Source: Polaromonas sp. CF318 (lineage in GTDB: Bacteria > Pseudomonadota > Gammaproteobacteria > Burkholderiales > Burkholderiaceae_C). Taken from it: 64,000 nucleotides of DNA. Shown here one piece after another: positions 33,976 to 42,665 of this stretch. The stretch is from positions 1 to 64,000 of the forward strand of contig NZ_AKIV01000046.1 in assembly GCF_000282655.1 (NCBI RefSeq). Direction: 5' to 3'. How positions within the stretch are numbered: position 1 is the first letter of the stretch; each line of letters starts with the position of its first letter. The notes beneath the pieces are model-generated. The model was given only the letters and a program-made list of their open reading frames with translations, was not told the origin of the DNA and searched no databases. Position numbers and translations under genes: made by a program.

Positions 33976-34866
33976 TCAGGTCTTGGCGGAAAGCCCCAGC
34001 AAGTCCAGCGCCAGGCCGTGCAGGCGGTGATCCGTTTCAGCCAATGCATCCAACGCGCTGAAGTGGTTGCGGCGCAGATGCGATTCGCACACCGGCACGA
34101 TGCGCTCGCCCCAGGCCTGCTGGATCAGCAGGTTCTGGCGCAGGAACTCGGCGCTTTCGTCAGCCCCCGCCACGCTGTAGAGCGTGCCGCGGCGCGGCGC
34201 CGGCAGCAGCGCCGGGCTGGCCTTGGCGACCTGCTCGGGCGTGAGCTTGAGCGAGTCTTTCACGAAAGGCGCGTGGCGCATGGGCTCCAGGTCGTAAAGG
34301 CCTGAAATCGACAGCGCATTTTTCACCAGGTCCGCCGGCAGGTCGTCGGCATAGGCCTTCCAGTCGCACAGCAAGAGCATGGCCGCCAGGTGTCCGCCGG
34401 CCGAATGCCCGGCCACCGTGATGCGGCTGGGGTCGCCGCCGTAGCGGGCGATGTGGCGCCAGGTCCAGGCCAGGGCCTTGACCATCTGCATCGTGATCTC
34501 GGGAATCGTCACCGCGGGGCACAGGGCGTAGTTGGGCACCACGACACAGGCGCCGGCCTCGGCGAAGGGCGGCACGATGAAGGAGTGGTCGGACTTGTCC
34601 AGGGCCCGCCAGTAGCCGCCGTGGATAAACACCAGCACCGGCGCTCCCTTGCCCAGCTGGGCGCCGTGGACGCCGAAGCCGCCGGCCGGAAACACATCCA
34701 GCATTTCGCCCGCATGGTTGCCGTAGGGCACATCGACCTGGCAGGGCAGGCGCTTGCGCACGGCTTGTGAGTCGGCGGCCCAGCGCGCAAAGTAGGCCGG
34801 GTGGTCCGGCACCAGCGCGCGGTTGTTGTACATGCGGTCCAGCCAGGCGGGATCGAAGGGGTTCAT
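33976..34866 (-). CDS. Alpha/beta hydrolase, kynurenine-formamidase-like
   Basis: Serine hydrolase of 296 residues. HGGYW at residues 82-86 is the oxyanion-hole signature seen in arylformamidases of the alpha/beta type. The nucleophile is S155 in VAGHSAGGHLA. C-terminal His likely in RRNHFSALD, Asp around DESAEF. CAGGAGAACAACA precedes the ATG; the upstream-open frame is ignored. It is divergent from the GntR regulator (135 bp apart), so it may belong to the same catabolic unit. Substrate may be an N-formyl or ester compound. Confidence 0.85.
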   Translation of the reverse strand: MNPFDPAWLDRMYNNRALVPDHPAYFARWAADSQAVRKRLPCQVDVPYGNHAGEMLDVFPAGGFGVHGAQLGKGAPVLVFIHGGYWRALDKSDHSFIVPPFAEAGACVVVPNYALCPAVTIPEITMQMVKALAWTWRHIARYGGDPSRITVAGHSAGGHLAAMLLLCDWKAYADDLPADLVKNALSISGLYDLEPMRHAPFVKDSLKLTPEQVAKASPALLPAPRRGTLYSVAGADESAEFLRQNLLIQQAWGERIVPVCESHLRRNHFSALDALAETDHRLHGLALDLLGLSAKT

Positions 34867-34960
34867 TGTTGTTCTCCTGAAAAATGGCAAAGCAGTCAGT
34901 GGCCGCCATCTTGGCACAGCCCGGCCCGCGCGCAGCCGGATACGGGTAAACCCGGAACCA

Positions 34961-34992
34961 TTGGTCAGTCGATCAGCGTATTCTGTATACAG
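34961..34992 (+). promoter_or_regulatory. GntR-gene promoter with palindromic operator
   Basis: -35 TTGGTC (34961-34966), 17-bp spacer, -10 TGTATA (34984-34989). The -10 lies inside the 10-bp palindrome CTGTATACAG (34983-34992), a pattern typical of FCD-type GntR operators. Binding there would repress the gene. The predicted transcript start is only about six bases before the ATG. Confidence 0.55.
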
Positions 34993-35001
34993 AGTACAAA
35001 T

Positions 35002-35688
35002 ATGCCATCCCAGCTGATCAAAATCGAATCCACCCCCGACCTGGTCGACCAGGTCTACCGCAACCTGCTGGACGCCATCAGCGAGGGCTCGCTGGCGCCG
35101 GGCGCGCGCATCACGCAGGAAGAGATTGCCGCGCAGCTCGCGGTCTCGCGCCAGCCGGTGCTGCAGGCCTTGCGGCTGCTGAAAAAAGACGGTTTTGTGC
35201 TGGATGCGCCCGGCCGCGGCGTGCTGGTCGCGCCGCTGGACGTGGCCTCGCTGGTGCAGATTTACCAGGTGCGCAGCGCGCTGGATGCGCTGGCCGCCCG
35301 GCTGGCCGCGCAGGCTCGCGCCCGGTTGGACCCGCGGTTGGTCAGCCAGGGCCGCGAAGCCGCGCGCGGCAGTGACGTCAAGGCCATGATGGCGGCCGAT
35401 GCGCGCTTTCATGCGGCGATTTATGAAGCCTCGGGCAACCCGCTGATCGCCCAGAGCGCGCAGCTGCACTGGCATCACATACGCCGCGCCATGGGCGCCG
35501 TGCTGCAGCTGTCGACCATGCGCGAATCGATCTGGGACGAACACGAGGCCATCGCCGAGGCCATTGCCGCCGGCGACGCCGACAAGGCCGAGGCGCTGAT
35601 ACGCGAGCATGGTGAAGAAGCCGGCCACAACCTGGCCAGGCTGCTGTCCAGCGCGCTGGCCCAGCCCGCCGCGTCCACCGCTCCCTGA
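35002..35688 (+). CDS. GntR-family (FCD) transcriptional regulator
   Basis: 228 residues. Winged helix at about residues 12-75: DLVDQVYRNLLDAISEGSLAPG, then ITQEEIAAQLAVSRQPVLQALRLLKKDG with the typical VSRxPVxxAL. The C-terminal helical FCD ligand domain has metal-ligand candidates in ADARFHAAIYEASGN and DEHEAIAEAIAAGDADKAEALIREHGEEAG. FCD regulators usually answer to carboxylic acids. It precedes a PhyH dioxygenase by 32 bp and is probably the operon's repressor. Confidence 0.92.
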   Translation: MPSQLIKIESTPDLVDQVYRNLLDAISEGSLAPGARITQEEIAAQLAVSRQPVLQALRLLKKDGFVLDAPGRGVLVAPLDVASLVQIYQVRSALDALAARLAAQARARLDPRLVSQGREAARGSDVKAMMAADARFHAAIYEASGNPLIAQSAQLHWHHIRRAMGAVLQLSTMRESIWDEHEAIAEAIAAGDADKAEALIREHGEEAGHNLARLLSSALAQPAASTAP

Positions 35689-35720
35689 AGCATCCGAACA
35701 ACGACCGAAGGAGACATGCA

Positions 35721-36602
35721 ATGAGACTGAGCCCCGAACAGCTTGCCCAATTCGACCGCGACGGTTACCTGTTTTTCCCCGGCCTGTTCACGCCGGAGGA
35801 AACCCAGGTGCTCAATGACGCCGTGCCCGAACTCTACGAGCGGCGCGAGAACTACAACATCCGCGAAAAAGGCAAGGACGCGGTGCGCACCAACTTCGCG
35901 GCGCATATGTACAGCGAGCCCTTTGCGCGCCTGGCCCAGCACCCGCGCATGGTCGAGCCGGTGGAGGACCTGCTGGGCGAGCAGCTCTATATGCACCAGT
36001 TCAAGATCAACGGCAAGATGGCTTTTGAAGGCGATGTCTGGCAATGGCACCAGGACTACGGCACCTGGCTCAACGACGACATGATGCCGACCGAGCGCGC
36101 GATGAACGTGGCCATCTTCCTGGACGAGGTAACCGAGCACAACGGTCCGCTGATGTTCATCCCGGGCAGCCACAAAAAAGGCGTGGTCGATGCAAAACAC
36201 GACCTCACCACCACCAGCTATCCCCTCTGGACGGTGGACAACGACCTGATACGCCAGCTGGTGCAGCGCGCCGGCGGCAAGCAAGGCGGCATCGTCAGCC
36301 CCAAGGGCCCGGCCGGCTCCATGATTTTGTTCCACTCCTGCTTGGTGCACGCCTCGGGCAGCAACCTCTCGCCCTTTAACCGGGTCAGCGTCTACCTGAG
36401 CCTGTGCGCCGTCAGCAACCACATACGCCGCCACAAGCGCCCCGAGTACATCGCCCACCGCGACTTCAGGCCCATCAGCTGCCTGCCCGACGACTGCCTG
36501 CTCAAGGACTACCCGGTGGACCTGCCCTGGAAGGATGGCGTGCCGGCCTCGGCGCTGCAGACCTCGATGGAGGAAATCTCGCCTGAGCGCAAGGCAGCAT
36601 AA
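35721..36602 (+). CDS. Phytanoyl-CoA dioxygenase (PhyH)-family Fe(II)/2-oxoglutarate oxygenase
   Basis: Cupin-fold oxygenase using Fe(II) and 2-oxoglutarate. The HxD part of the facial triad is H110-x-D112 in WQWHQDYGTW, and the distal His is H210 in SCLVHASGSNLS, with R near 219 (FNRVSVYL) to hold 2-oxoglutarate. 293 residues, similar to ectoine-hydroxylase-like PhyH proteins. AAGGAG stands before the ATG. Followed after a 160-bp repeat-containing gap by an SAF-domain dehydrogenase. Substrate unknown. Confidence 0.88.
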   Translation: MRLSPEQLAQFDRDGYLFFPGLFTPEETQVLNDAVPELYERRENYNIREKGKDAVRTNFAAHMYSEPFARLAQHPRMVEPVEDLLGEQLYMHQFKINGKMAFEGDVWQWHQDYGTWLNDDMMPTERAMNVAIFLDEVTEHNGPLMFIPGSHKKGVVDAKHDLTTTSYPLWTVDNDLIRQLVQRAGGKQGGIVSPKGPAGSMILFHSCLVHASGSNLSPFNRVSVYLSLCAVSNHIRRHKRPEYIAHRDFRPISCLPDDCLLKDYPVDLPWKDGVPASALQTSMEEISPERKAA

Positions 36603-36603
36603 A

Positions 36604-36700
36604 TGTCGTTCCCCCCGTTGCTCGCTCACTTCGTGTAGCAGCCTCCCCCTCAAGGGGCATCACCAGTGGCCTGGCAAAGCCAGTTCCACGGTGATCCCTC
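36604..36700. repeat. Dispersed intergenic hairpin repeat, copy 2
   Basis: Non-coding gap between the PhyH and SAF-domain genes. It carries the same order of motifs as the other copies: a TTCGTGTAG segment, a C-run and G-run (CCTCCCCCTCAAGGGGC), then CTGGCAAAGCCAG followed by TTCCACGGTG. The hairpin stem has compensatory changes relative to copies 1 and 4 (CTGGC/GCCAG instead of CCGGC/GCCGG). Confidence 0.65.
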
Positions 36701-36762
36701 GAAAAGATGCGCGCTCCACTCCCACCATCCCAGGTTGCGCGGAGCCCAACAGAGAAAGTGAT

Positions 36763-38121
36763 ATGAATCTTTACTCCAAACTCCAGCAACGCGCGGCCGA
36801 CAACAAACCGGTGCGCATAGGCCTGATAGGCGCCGGCAAATTCGGTTCCATGTACCTGGCGCAAATTCCCCGCACGACCGGCGTGCACCTGGTGGCGATT
36901 GCCGACCTGTCGCCAGAGGCGGCGCGCACCAACCTCGCCCGCGTGGGCTGGAAACCCGAGATGGCCCAGGCCGCCTCGGCGCAGGCGGCCATCAAGGCCG
37001 GCACGACCTGGGTTACCGACGACTGGCAGGCGGTGGTCACGCATCCGCAGATCGACATCGTTGTGGAGTGCACCGGCAACCCGATTGCCGCGGTGGAGCA
37101 TTGCCTGCAGGCCTTCGCGCACGACAAGCATGTGGTCAACGTCACGGTGGAGGCCGACGCTTTTTGCGGCCCGCTGCTGGCGCGCAAGGCGGCGCAGGCC
37201 GGTGTGGTGTATTCGCTGGCCTTCGGCGACCAGCCGGCATTGATCTGCGACCTGGTGGACTGGGCGCGCACCTGTGGCTTCCCGGTGGTGGCGGCGGGCC
37301 GCGGCCACAAATGGCTGCCGCATTTTTGCGAGTCCACGCCCGAGACCGTGTGGGGCAATTACGGCCTCACGCCCGAGCAGGCCGCGCGCGGCGGGCTGAA
37401 CCCGAAGATGTTTAACAGTTTCCTGGACGGCTCCAAGCCCTCCATCGAATCCACGGCTGTCGCCAACGCCACGGGCCTCACGGTGCCCAGCAACGGCCTG
37501 CTCTACCCGCCTGCCAGCGTGGAAGACATCCCTTATGTGACACGACCCATCAGCGAAGGCGGCGTGCTGGAGCGCAAGGGCATGGTGGAAGTCATCTCTT
37601 CGCTGGAAGCCAACGGCCGCAAGATCCCCTATGACATCCGCATGGGGGTCTGGGTGACGGTGGAGGCCGAGACCGACTACATCAAGAACTGCTTTGAGGA
37701 ATACAACGCCCACACCGATCCGAGCGGGCGCTATTTCACGCTGTACAAGCGCTGGCACCTGATAGGCCTGGAGGTCGGCGTCTCGGTCGCCAGCGTCGCG
37801 CTGCGCGGCGAGCCGACCGGCGTGGCGACCTGCTGGAACGCCGACGTGGTGGCCACGGCCAAGCGCGACCTGCAGCCCGGCGACATGCTTGACGGCGAAG
37901 GCGGCTACACCGTTTGGGGCAAGCTGCTGCCGGCCGATACCTCCATAAAGATGGGCGGCCTGCCCTTGGGCCTGGCGCACCAGGTCAAGGTGGTGCGCGC
38001 GGTCAAGAAGGGCCAGAGCCTGAGCTGGGGCGACGTGGCCATGGACACCTCCACCCCGGCCTGTAAAGTGCGGCAGGAAATGGAAGCCATGTTCGCGCCG
38101 GCCCTGAAAAAAGCGGCATAA
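36763..38121 (+). CDS. NAD(P)-dependent oxidoreductase with C-terminal SAF domain
   Basis: 452-residue protein. N-terminal Rossmann fold IGLIGAGKFGSMYLAQIP (residues 19-36) followed by homoserine-dehydrogenase-like sequence (VVECTGNPIAAVEHCLQAF, VNVTVEADAFCGPLLARKA). The C-terminal SAF-type domain (about residues 370-445: AKRDLQPGDMLDGEGGYTVWG and VKKGQSLSWGDVAMD) explains why such proteins are sometimes mis-named after FlgA. Members occur in sugar-acid and branched-sugar catabolic operons. It is in line with the PhyH gene and the following dehydrogenase; the exact reaction is unknown. Confidence 0.8.
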   Translation: MNLYSKLQQRAADNKPVRIGLIGAGKFGSMYLAQIPRTTGVHLVAIADLSPEAARTNLARVGWKPEMAQAASAQAAIKAGTTWVTDDWQAVVTHPQIDIVVECTGNPIAAVEHCLQAFAHDKHVVNVTVEADAFCGPLLARKAAQAGVVYSLAFGDQPALICDLVDWARTCGFPVVAAGRGHKWLPHFCESTPETVWGNYGLTPEQAARGGLNPKMFNSFLDGSKPSIESTAVANATGLTVPSNGLLYPPASVEDIPYVTRPISEGGVLERKGMVEVISSLEANGRKIPYDIRMGVWVTVEAETDYIKNCFEEYNAHTDPSGRYFTLYKRWHLIGLEVGVSVASVALRGEPTGVATCWNADVVATAKRDLQPGDMLDGEGGYTVWGKLLPADTSIKMGGLPLGLAHQVKVVRAVKKGQSLSWGDVAMDTSTPACKVRQEMEAMFAPALKKAA

Positions 38122-38211
38122 AAACATCCTGAAACGCTGCCTAGAAAGCTCGCTGACAGCCTTCTCGCGCGGCCGGCCTCATGATGGCTAAAAGCCACTG
38201 TGAGGACCCGA

Positions 38212-39108
38212 ATGACCACCGCCAGCGACACGCCCCTTCCCCGCATCGCCTTCCTGGGCACGGGCATCATGGGGCTTCCCATGGCCAGGCGGCTTTGCGC
38301 AGCCGGCTGCGCACCGCAGGTGTGGAACCGCACGCCGGCCAAGGCCGGGCCGCTGGCGGCGCTGGGCGCCGCCGTGCACGCGCGTGCCGCCGCCGCGGTG
38401 GCGAACGCCGAGATCGTCATCAGCATGCTCGAAAGCGGCCCGGTGGTCGAAGAGGTGCTGTTCGCGCAAGGCGTGGCCGCCGCGATGAAGCCGGGCGCCC
38501 TCTTTCTCGACATGGCGTCCATCCAGCCGCGCGAAGCGCGCGACCATGCGGCGCGCCTGGGCGCGCTGGGCATTTCGCACCTCGATGCCCCCGTGTCGGG
38601 CGGCCCCGGCGGCGCGGAAACCGGCACGCTGGCCATCATGGCCGGCGGCAAGCCGGAAGATTTCGCCAGGGCCTTGCCGGTGCTCCATCACTTCGGCCGC
38701 GCGACCCACGTGGGCCCGCACGGCAGCGGCCAGCTCACCAAGCTGGCCAACCAGATGATTGTGGGAATCACGATTGGCGCGGTGGCCGAAGCGTTGCTGT
38801 TCACCTCGCGCGGCGGGGCCGACATGGCCAAAGTCAGGGAAGCCATCACCGGCGGCTTTGCCGACAGCCGCGTGCTGCAAGTGCACGGCCAGCGCATGCT
38901 GGAGCGCGACTTCGCGCCGCGCGCGCGCATGGACATCCAGCTCAAGGACATGCGCAACGCACTGGCGACCGCGCAGGAGATCGGCTTTGAAGTACCGATC
39001 ACGTCGCTGTTCGAGCGGCTTTATGCCGGGGGCGTGGAGAACGGCCTGACCGACCTGGACCAGTCGGCGCTGTTTGTCGAACTGGCCAGCCGCAACGGCA
39101 TGAGCTGA
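38212..39108 (+). CDS. 3-hydroxyisobutyrate dehydrogenase-family / tartronate-semialdehyde-reductase-like enzyme
   Basis: Beta-hydroxyacid dehydrogenase of 298 residues. NAD(P)-binding IAFLGTGIMGLPMARRL begins near residue 11. Substrate-binding DAPVSGGPGGAETGTLAIMAGG and the catalytic lysine in GSGQLTKLANQMIVG are all present. The ATG of MTTASDT follows TGAGGACC. It closes the GntR-PhyH-SAF operon, which suggests conversion of a short hydroxyacid or its semialdehyde. Exact substrate (3-hydroxyisobutyrate, glycerate or other) cannot be told from sequence. Confidence 0.88.
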   Translation: MTTASDTPLPRIAFLGTGIMGLPMARRLCAAGCAPQVWNRTPAKAGPLAALGAAVHARAAAAVANAEIVISMLESGPVVEEVLFAQGVAAAMKPGALFLDMASIQPREARDHAARLGALGISHLDAPVSGGPGGAETGTLAIMAGGKPEDFARALPVLHHFGRATHVGPHGSGQLTKLANQMIVGITIGAVAEALLFTSRGGADMAKVREAITGGFADSRVLQVHGQRMLERDFAPRARMDIQLKDMRNALATAQEIGFEVPITSLFERLYAGGVENGLTDLDQSALFVELASRNGMS

Positions 39109-39113
39109 ATCCC

Positions 39114-40025
39114 TCAGCGGGTCAGCAGGGCGCGCAACAGGTAGCCGGCGATGCGCGGATTTTCCTTGATGCGCCGCATGCTGTAGCCGTACCAGTCCCT
39201 GCCGTAGGGCACGTAGATGCGGACCGCGTAACCCTCTTTGAACAGGCGGTCGCGCAGGCTCTCGCGCACACCGAGCAGCATCTGGAACTCGAACGCCGCA
39301 TGGGGCACCTGCCGGCGGCGCGCCAGTGCGATCACTTCGTCGACGAGTTCTTCGTCATGCGTCGCAACGCCCACGAAGGTGCCGCTCTCGAAGCAAGACG
39401 CGACATGCCGCAGAAAGTGCGGATTGATCGCGCGCCGGTCTTGCCAGGCCCTTTCAACGAGATGTTCGTGATCCTCGACATAAATCCCTTTGCAGATGCG
39501 CAGGTTTTCACGCGCACCGAGCAAGGAAGCGATGTCCGCGTCGGTGCGCTTGAGGTAGGCCTGCAACACGAGACCGACATTGCCGTATCCGCGGCGCTTC
39601 AGGCGCAGCAGCAGATCGATCTCGCGCTGCGTGCAGCTCGCATCCTCCATATCCATGCGCACAAAGATGGAGTAAACCTTGGCGGCATCGAGCAAACGCT
39701 CGAGATTGCGCTCGCAGTGCGCTTCATCGAGTAACAAGCCAAGTGCGGTGGGCTTCACCGAAATATTTGCGCGCAAACCCTCACGCGCAATCGCTTCGAG
39801 CACTTTGAGGTATTCACGGGTCGTAGCGTCGGCTTGAGACAGTGATTCGGTGGTTTCACCAAGGACGTCGACCGTCGCGGCAAAGCCGGCGGCATTGAGC
39901 GCTGCAACGCGCTCAATTGCATCGGCCACAGTGTCACCGGCGATGTAACGGCGTGAGATTTTACGAATCAGCGCGCGCGGCGCCAGGGCAATGGCCGAAG
40001 CCATCAAGGTATTGAACAGGGACAT
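39114..40025 (-). CDS. Proline dehydrogenase (monofunctional)
   Basis: FAD enzyme that oxidises proline to pyrroline-5-carboxylate. The 303-residue protein matches the short, monofunctional PRODH family: NISVKPTALGL, VRMDMEDASCTQRE, LRICKGIYVEDHEHL and the C-terminal VRIYVPYGRDWYGYSMRR, where the paired Arg bind the proline carboxylate. Burkholderiales usually also encode the large PutA. Sampled lines of this gene have 55-57% GC against about 70% in the preceding gene, suggesting transfer or relaxed selection. No strong ribosome-binding site (GGAAA). A stem-loop lies upstream. Confidence 0.9.
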   Translation of the reverse strand: MSLFNTLMASAIALAPRALIRKISRRYIAGDTVADAIERVAALNAAGFAATVDVLGETTESLSQADATTREYLKVLEAIAREGLRANISVKPTALGLLLDEAHCERNLERLLDAAKVYSIFVRMDMEDASCTQREIDLLLRLKRRGYGNVGLVLQAYLKRTDADIASLLGARENLRICKGIYVEDHEHLVERAWQDRRAINPHFLRHVASCFESGTFVGVATHDEELVDEVIALARRRQVPHAAFEFQMLLGVRESLRDRLFKEGYAVRIYVPYGRDWYGYSMRRIKENPRIAGYLLRALLTR

Positions 40026-40416
40026 GACAGTTTCCAAAGAAATGAAATGGACAAGACCGCGGGCACGACGTGGATCGTCGTCAATCGAAAGCGCGGTCGT
40101 GATCGGGCACACCGGCCGGAAAGCTATCCAGCGGGGTGCGGGCAATACTTCCGCGGTACCTCAGGACAAAGGCCCGGGCACCGGCAGAAGCAAGATTTCA
40201 GTTCTTTGAAAGAGGGGGCCAGGCGGCTGCGTACATGTCTATGCTTTTTGGAGGGCGCCGGACTGCCGGCACCGCCATCGCATCATAGCGTCTGGGCGGC
40301 CGCACTTGCCGGCACGGGCGCGGCCCAGGGTACGCGGATGCGGAAAAGAAAAAGCCGCTGCGGACAATGTCTGCAGCGGCTTTTTTTGTTTGCCGTCGTG
40401 ACGACGACGCTAAAGA
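40026..40416. other. Intergenic region between proline dehydrogenase and the RNA helicase
   Basis: No gene seen. Nested inverted repeats lie 30-75 bases before the proline dehydrogenase start: GACCGCG (40055-40061) with CGCGGTC (40092-40098), enclosing ACGACG (40065-40070) with CGTCGT (40076-40081). These could form a leader structure or operator. The right end holds the helicase terminator. The middle (about 40110-40345) shows nothing recognisable. Confidence 0.5.
40350..40388. terminator. Rho-independent terminator of the RNA helicase gene
   Basis: GCCGCTGC (40354-40361) pairs with GCAGCGGC (40373-40380), 11-base loop. An A-rich run precedes it and seven T follow on the plus strand; on the minus strand TTTTTCTTTTCC follows. 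It stands about 30 bases after the helicase stop codon on the minus strand and could work in both directions. Confidence 0.8.
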
Positions 40417-42309
40417 TCAGTCGCGCACGGGCTTGGAGAACTTGCCGCCCTTCTTGGCCGCATCACGGGGCACAAAGACCTTGCCGGCGGGCTTGGCAAA
40501 ACCAGGCTTGCGGTTGGCGAAGTCGGGGCGCGGTGCGAAGCCTTCGTTGCGTGCGCCGAAATTGCGGTCGTCACGCTGGGCGAAGCCGGCGTTGTGGCCG
40601 CCGCCGAAGCCGCCGCGATCGTCCTGGCGGCGCGGGCCGCGGTCGTTGAAACCGGAGCGGTCGGCATAGCCGTTACCCTGCGGTGCGGGAGGACGGCCCT
40701 GGAAGGAGCCGCGGTCGTCGCGCTCGAAACGGTTGTTGCCAAAACCGGCGAAACCGCCGTTGCCAAAACCACCCGCCGGCTTGCGGCCGGCAAAGCCGCC
40801 GCGATCACCGCCGCCGCCGAAGCCGCGGCCGCCACGGTCACCGCCGAAGTTGCCGCGCGGGCGCTCCGAGGTGGGGGCGAAGCGCTGCTGCGGCTCCAGG
40901 CCGGCGATCACGCTGGGCTTGAGGTTTTGCTGCATGTAGTGCTCGATGTCCTGGATCTTGCGGCGATCACGGAACTCGGCGATGGTGACGGCCTTGCCTT
41001 CGCGGCCGGCACGGCCGGTGCGGCCGATGCGGTGCACATAGTCTTCGGCTTTCATGGGCAGGCCGTAGTTGATCACGTGGGTGATGGTGGGCACGTCCAG
41101 GCCGCGGGCGGCCACGTCGGTTGCCACCAGCACCTGCACGCGGCCGTCGCGGAAAGCCATCAGGCGGCGATTGCGCAGGCCCTGGCTCAGCGCGCCGTGC
41201 AGCGCCACGGCGCTGAAGCCTTCCTGGACCAGGTCGTTGGCCAGGCCGTCGCACTCAACCTGGGTGCTCGCGAACACGATGGCCTGGTTGATGGTGGTGT
41301 CACGCAGCAGGTGGTCCAGCAGCTTGCGCTTGTGGGTCATGTTGTCGGCCCACAGCAGCGATTGCGTGATGGAGGTGTGCTTTTCGTGCGGCGAGTCGAT
41401 CTCGACGCGCTGCGGCGTGCGCATGACGCGGGTGGCCAGCTGCATGATGCGGGGCGCAAACGTGGCGCTGAACATCATGGTTTGCTTGCGTTCTATCGTG
41501 AGCTGGTTGACTTCCGTCAGGTCGTCGGCAAAGCCGAGGTCCAGCATGCGGTCGGCCTCGTCGACGACGAGGAACTGCACCTGGTCCAGCTTGATCTGCA
41601 TGCTGCGCTGCAGGTCGAGCAGGCGGCCGGGCGTGGCGACCACGAGGTTGGCGTTCTGCAGCTTGGCGATCTGCAACTGGTAAGGAATGCCGCCAACGAC
41701 GTTGGCGATGCGCAGGCCGCGGCAGTGGCGCACGAGATCGATCGCGTCGGCGCAGACCTGCTGGGCCAGCTCACGCGTGGGGCACAGGATCAGCGCGCCG
41801 GGCGTGGCGGCCTTGAAGTTGCGGGGGCTGGTCGGGTCCTTGCGCTTGGGCTTTTTCAGCGGCGCTTCGCCGCGGGCGACAGCTTCAGCGCTCAGGCGTT
41901 CGAACTCGGCACGCTCAAAGCGTTCGGCTTCTTCCTGCTGCTTGAGCAGGGTGTGCAGCACGGGCAGCAGGAAAGCAGCGGTCTTGCCGCTGCCGGTCTG
42001 GCTGGAAACCAGCAGGTCGGTGAACTTGGCAGCTTTGGGGTCGGCATCCAGGGCCTGCATGGCCTTGGGGATGGTCGCCATCTGCACCGCGGTGGGCTTG
42101 GTAAAGCCCATGTCGGCGACGGCCTGCAGCAGTTCCTTGGCCAGGCCGAGCGCTACAAAGCCGTTGGGTTCGGCCACGACTGCGTCGAGCGAAGTGGAGG
42201 CCTCAGGCGCATCGGAAAAATCCGGAACGGCGTTGAAAGCGGTGTCGTTGTTGTCGTTGGCAATGGCTTCAGGCAAAAAGTCGCCACGAGCCTCAAAAGA
42301 GTCAGTCAT
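40417..42309 (-). CDS. DEAD-box ATP-dependent RNA helicase (RhlE-like) with RGG-rich tail
   Basis: 630-residue RNA helicase. Motifs: Q region GFTKPTAVQMATIPKAMQ, I SSQTGSGKTAAFLLP, Ia PTRELAQQV, II VVDEADRMLDLGF, III FSATFAPR, V VLVATDVAARGLD, VI YVHRIGRTGRAGREG. An acidic N-terminal extension of about 60 residues precedes the core, and an insertion of about 35 charged residues lies between motifs I and Ia. The last 150 residues are Gly/Arg/Phe/Asp-rich, an RNA-binding tail. Start at MTDSFEARGD. A leader of about 230 nt precedes it, as in cold-induced helicases. Confidence 0.93.
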   Translation of the reverse strand: MTDSFEARGDFLPEAIANDNNDTAFNAVPDFSDAPEASTSLDAVVAEPNGFVALGLAKELLQAVADMGFTKPTAVQMATIPKAMQALDADPKAAKFTDLLVSSQTGSGKTAAFLLPVLHTLLKQQEEAERFERAEFERLSAEAVARGEAPLKKPKRKDPTSPRNFKAATPGALILCPTRELAQQVCADAIDLVRHCRGLRIANVVGGIPYQLQIAKLQNANLVVATPGRLLDLQRSMQIKLDQVQFLVVDEADRMLDLGFADDLTEVNQLTIERKQTMMFSATFAPRIMQLATRVMRTPQRVEIDSPHEKHTSITQSLLWADNMTHKRKLLDHLLRDTTINQAIVFASTQVECDGLANDLVQEGFSAVALHGALSQGLRNRRLMAFRDGRVQVLVATDVAARGLDVPTITHVINYGLPMKAEDYVHRIGRTGRAGREGKAVTIAEFRDRRKIQDIEHYMQQNLKPSVIAGLEPQQRFAPTSERPRGNFGGDRGGRGFGGGGDRGGFAGRKPAGGFGNGGFAGFGNNRFERDDRGSFQGRPPAPQGNGYADRSGFNDRGPRRQDDRGGFGGGHNAGFAQRDDRNFGARNEGFAPRPDFANRKPGFAKPAGKVFVPRDAAKKGGKFSKPVRD

Positions 42310-42548
42310 GTTTTTCTCACTAATCACCTGTTCGCAGCGCTTTTGGCGAAGGAACAGGAAACTTCCCCTCCCGCGATGCGGAAGGATTCGTTCATGGTTA
42401 ATAAAACATCAACCATCAAACGAATATGCGGCCCGGGCGGCAAACTTGACGCTGTGCCCGAAGCGGTGACTCCGTTGTTGGAGTCCAAAAGTGTGAGGTA
42501 GATGTACAAATGCAGCGCACCCTGTGCAACCGCAAGCCCACGATTATA
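42310..42548 (-). promoter_or_regulatory. Promoter and long 5' leader of the RNA helicase gene
   Basis: On the minus strand a perfect -10 TATAAT lies at 42543-42548; the -35 is weak. Transcription from about 42536 would give a leader of about 225 nt. It contains several inverted segments and no credible gene, although a 61-codon frame is open. Long leaders are usual for cold-shock RNA helicases. The rest of the gap to orn (42549-42665) shows nothing else. Confidence 0.5.
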
Positions 42549-42665
42549 GTGTGTTTTACGGGTTTCTACCAGTCCCCCGCTTGATCAAGGGCTATCGGGC
42601 CTTGCAGACGCTCTCATTTCAGGAGCAGGTTGCACTTACCCAGCCTAACAAAACCAGTCAAAGAA

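Noticed and set aside
42324-42509. 61-codon open frame in the leader of the RNA helicase gene
   Set aside because: No ribosome-binding site and no protein-like composition; more likely an untranslated leader.
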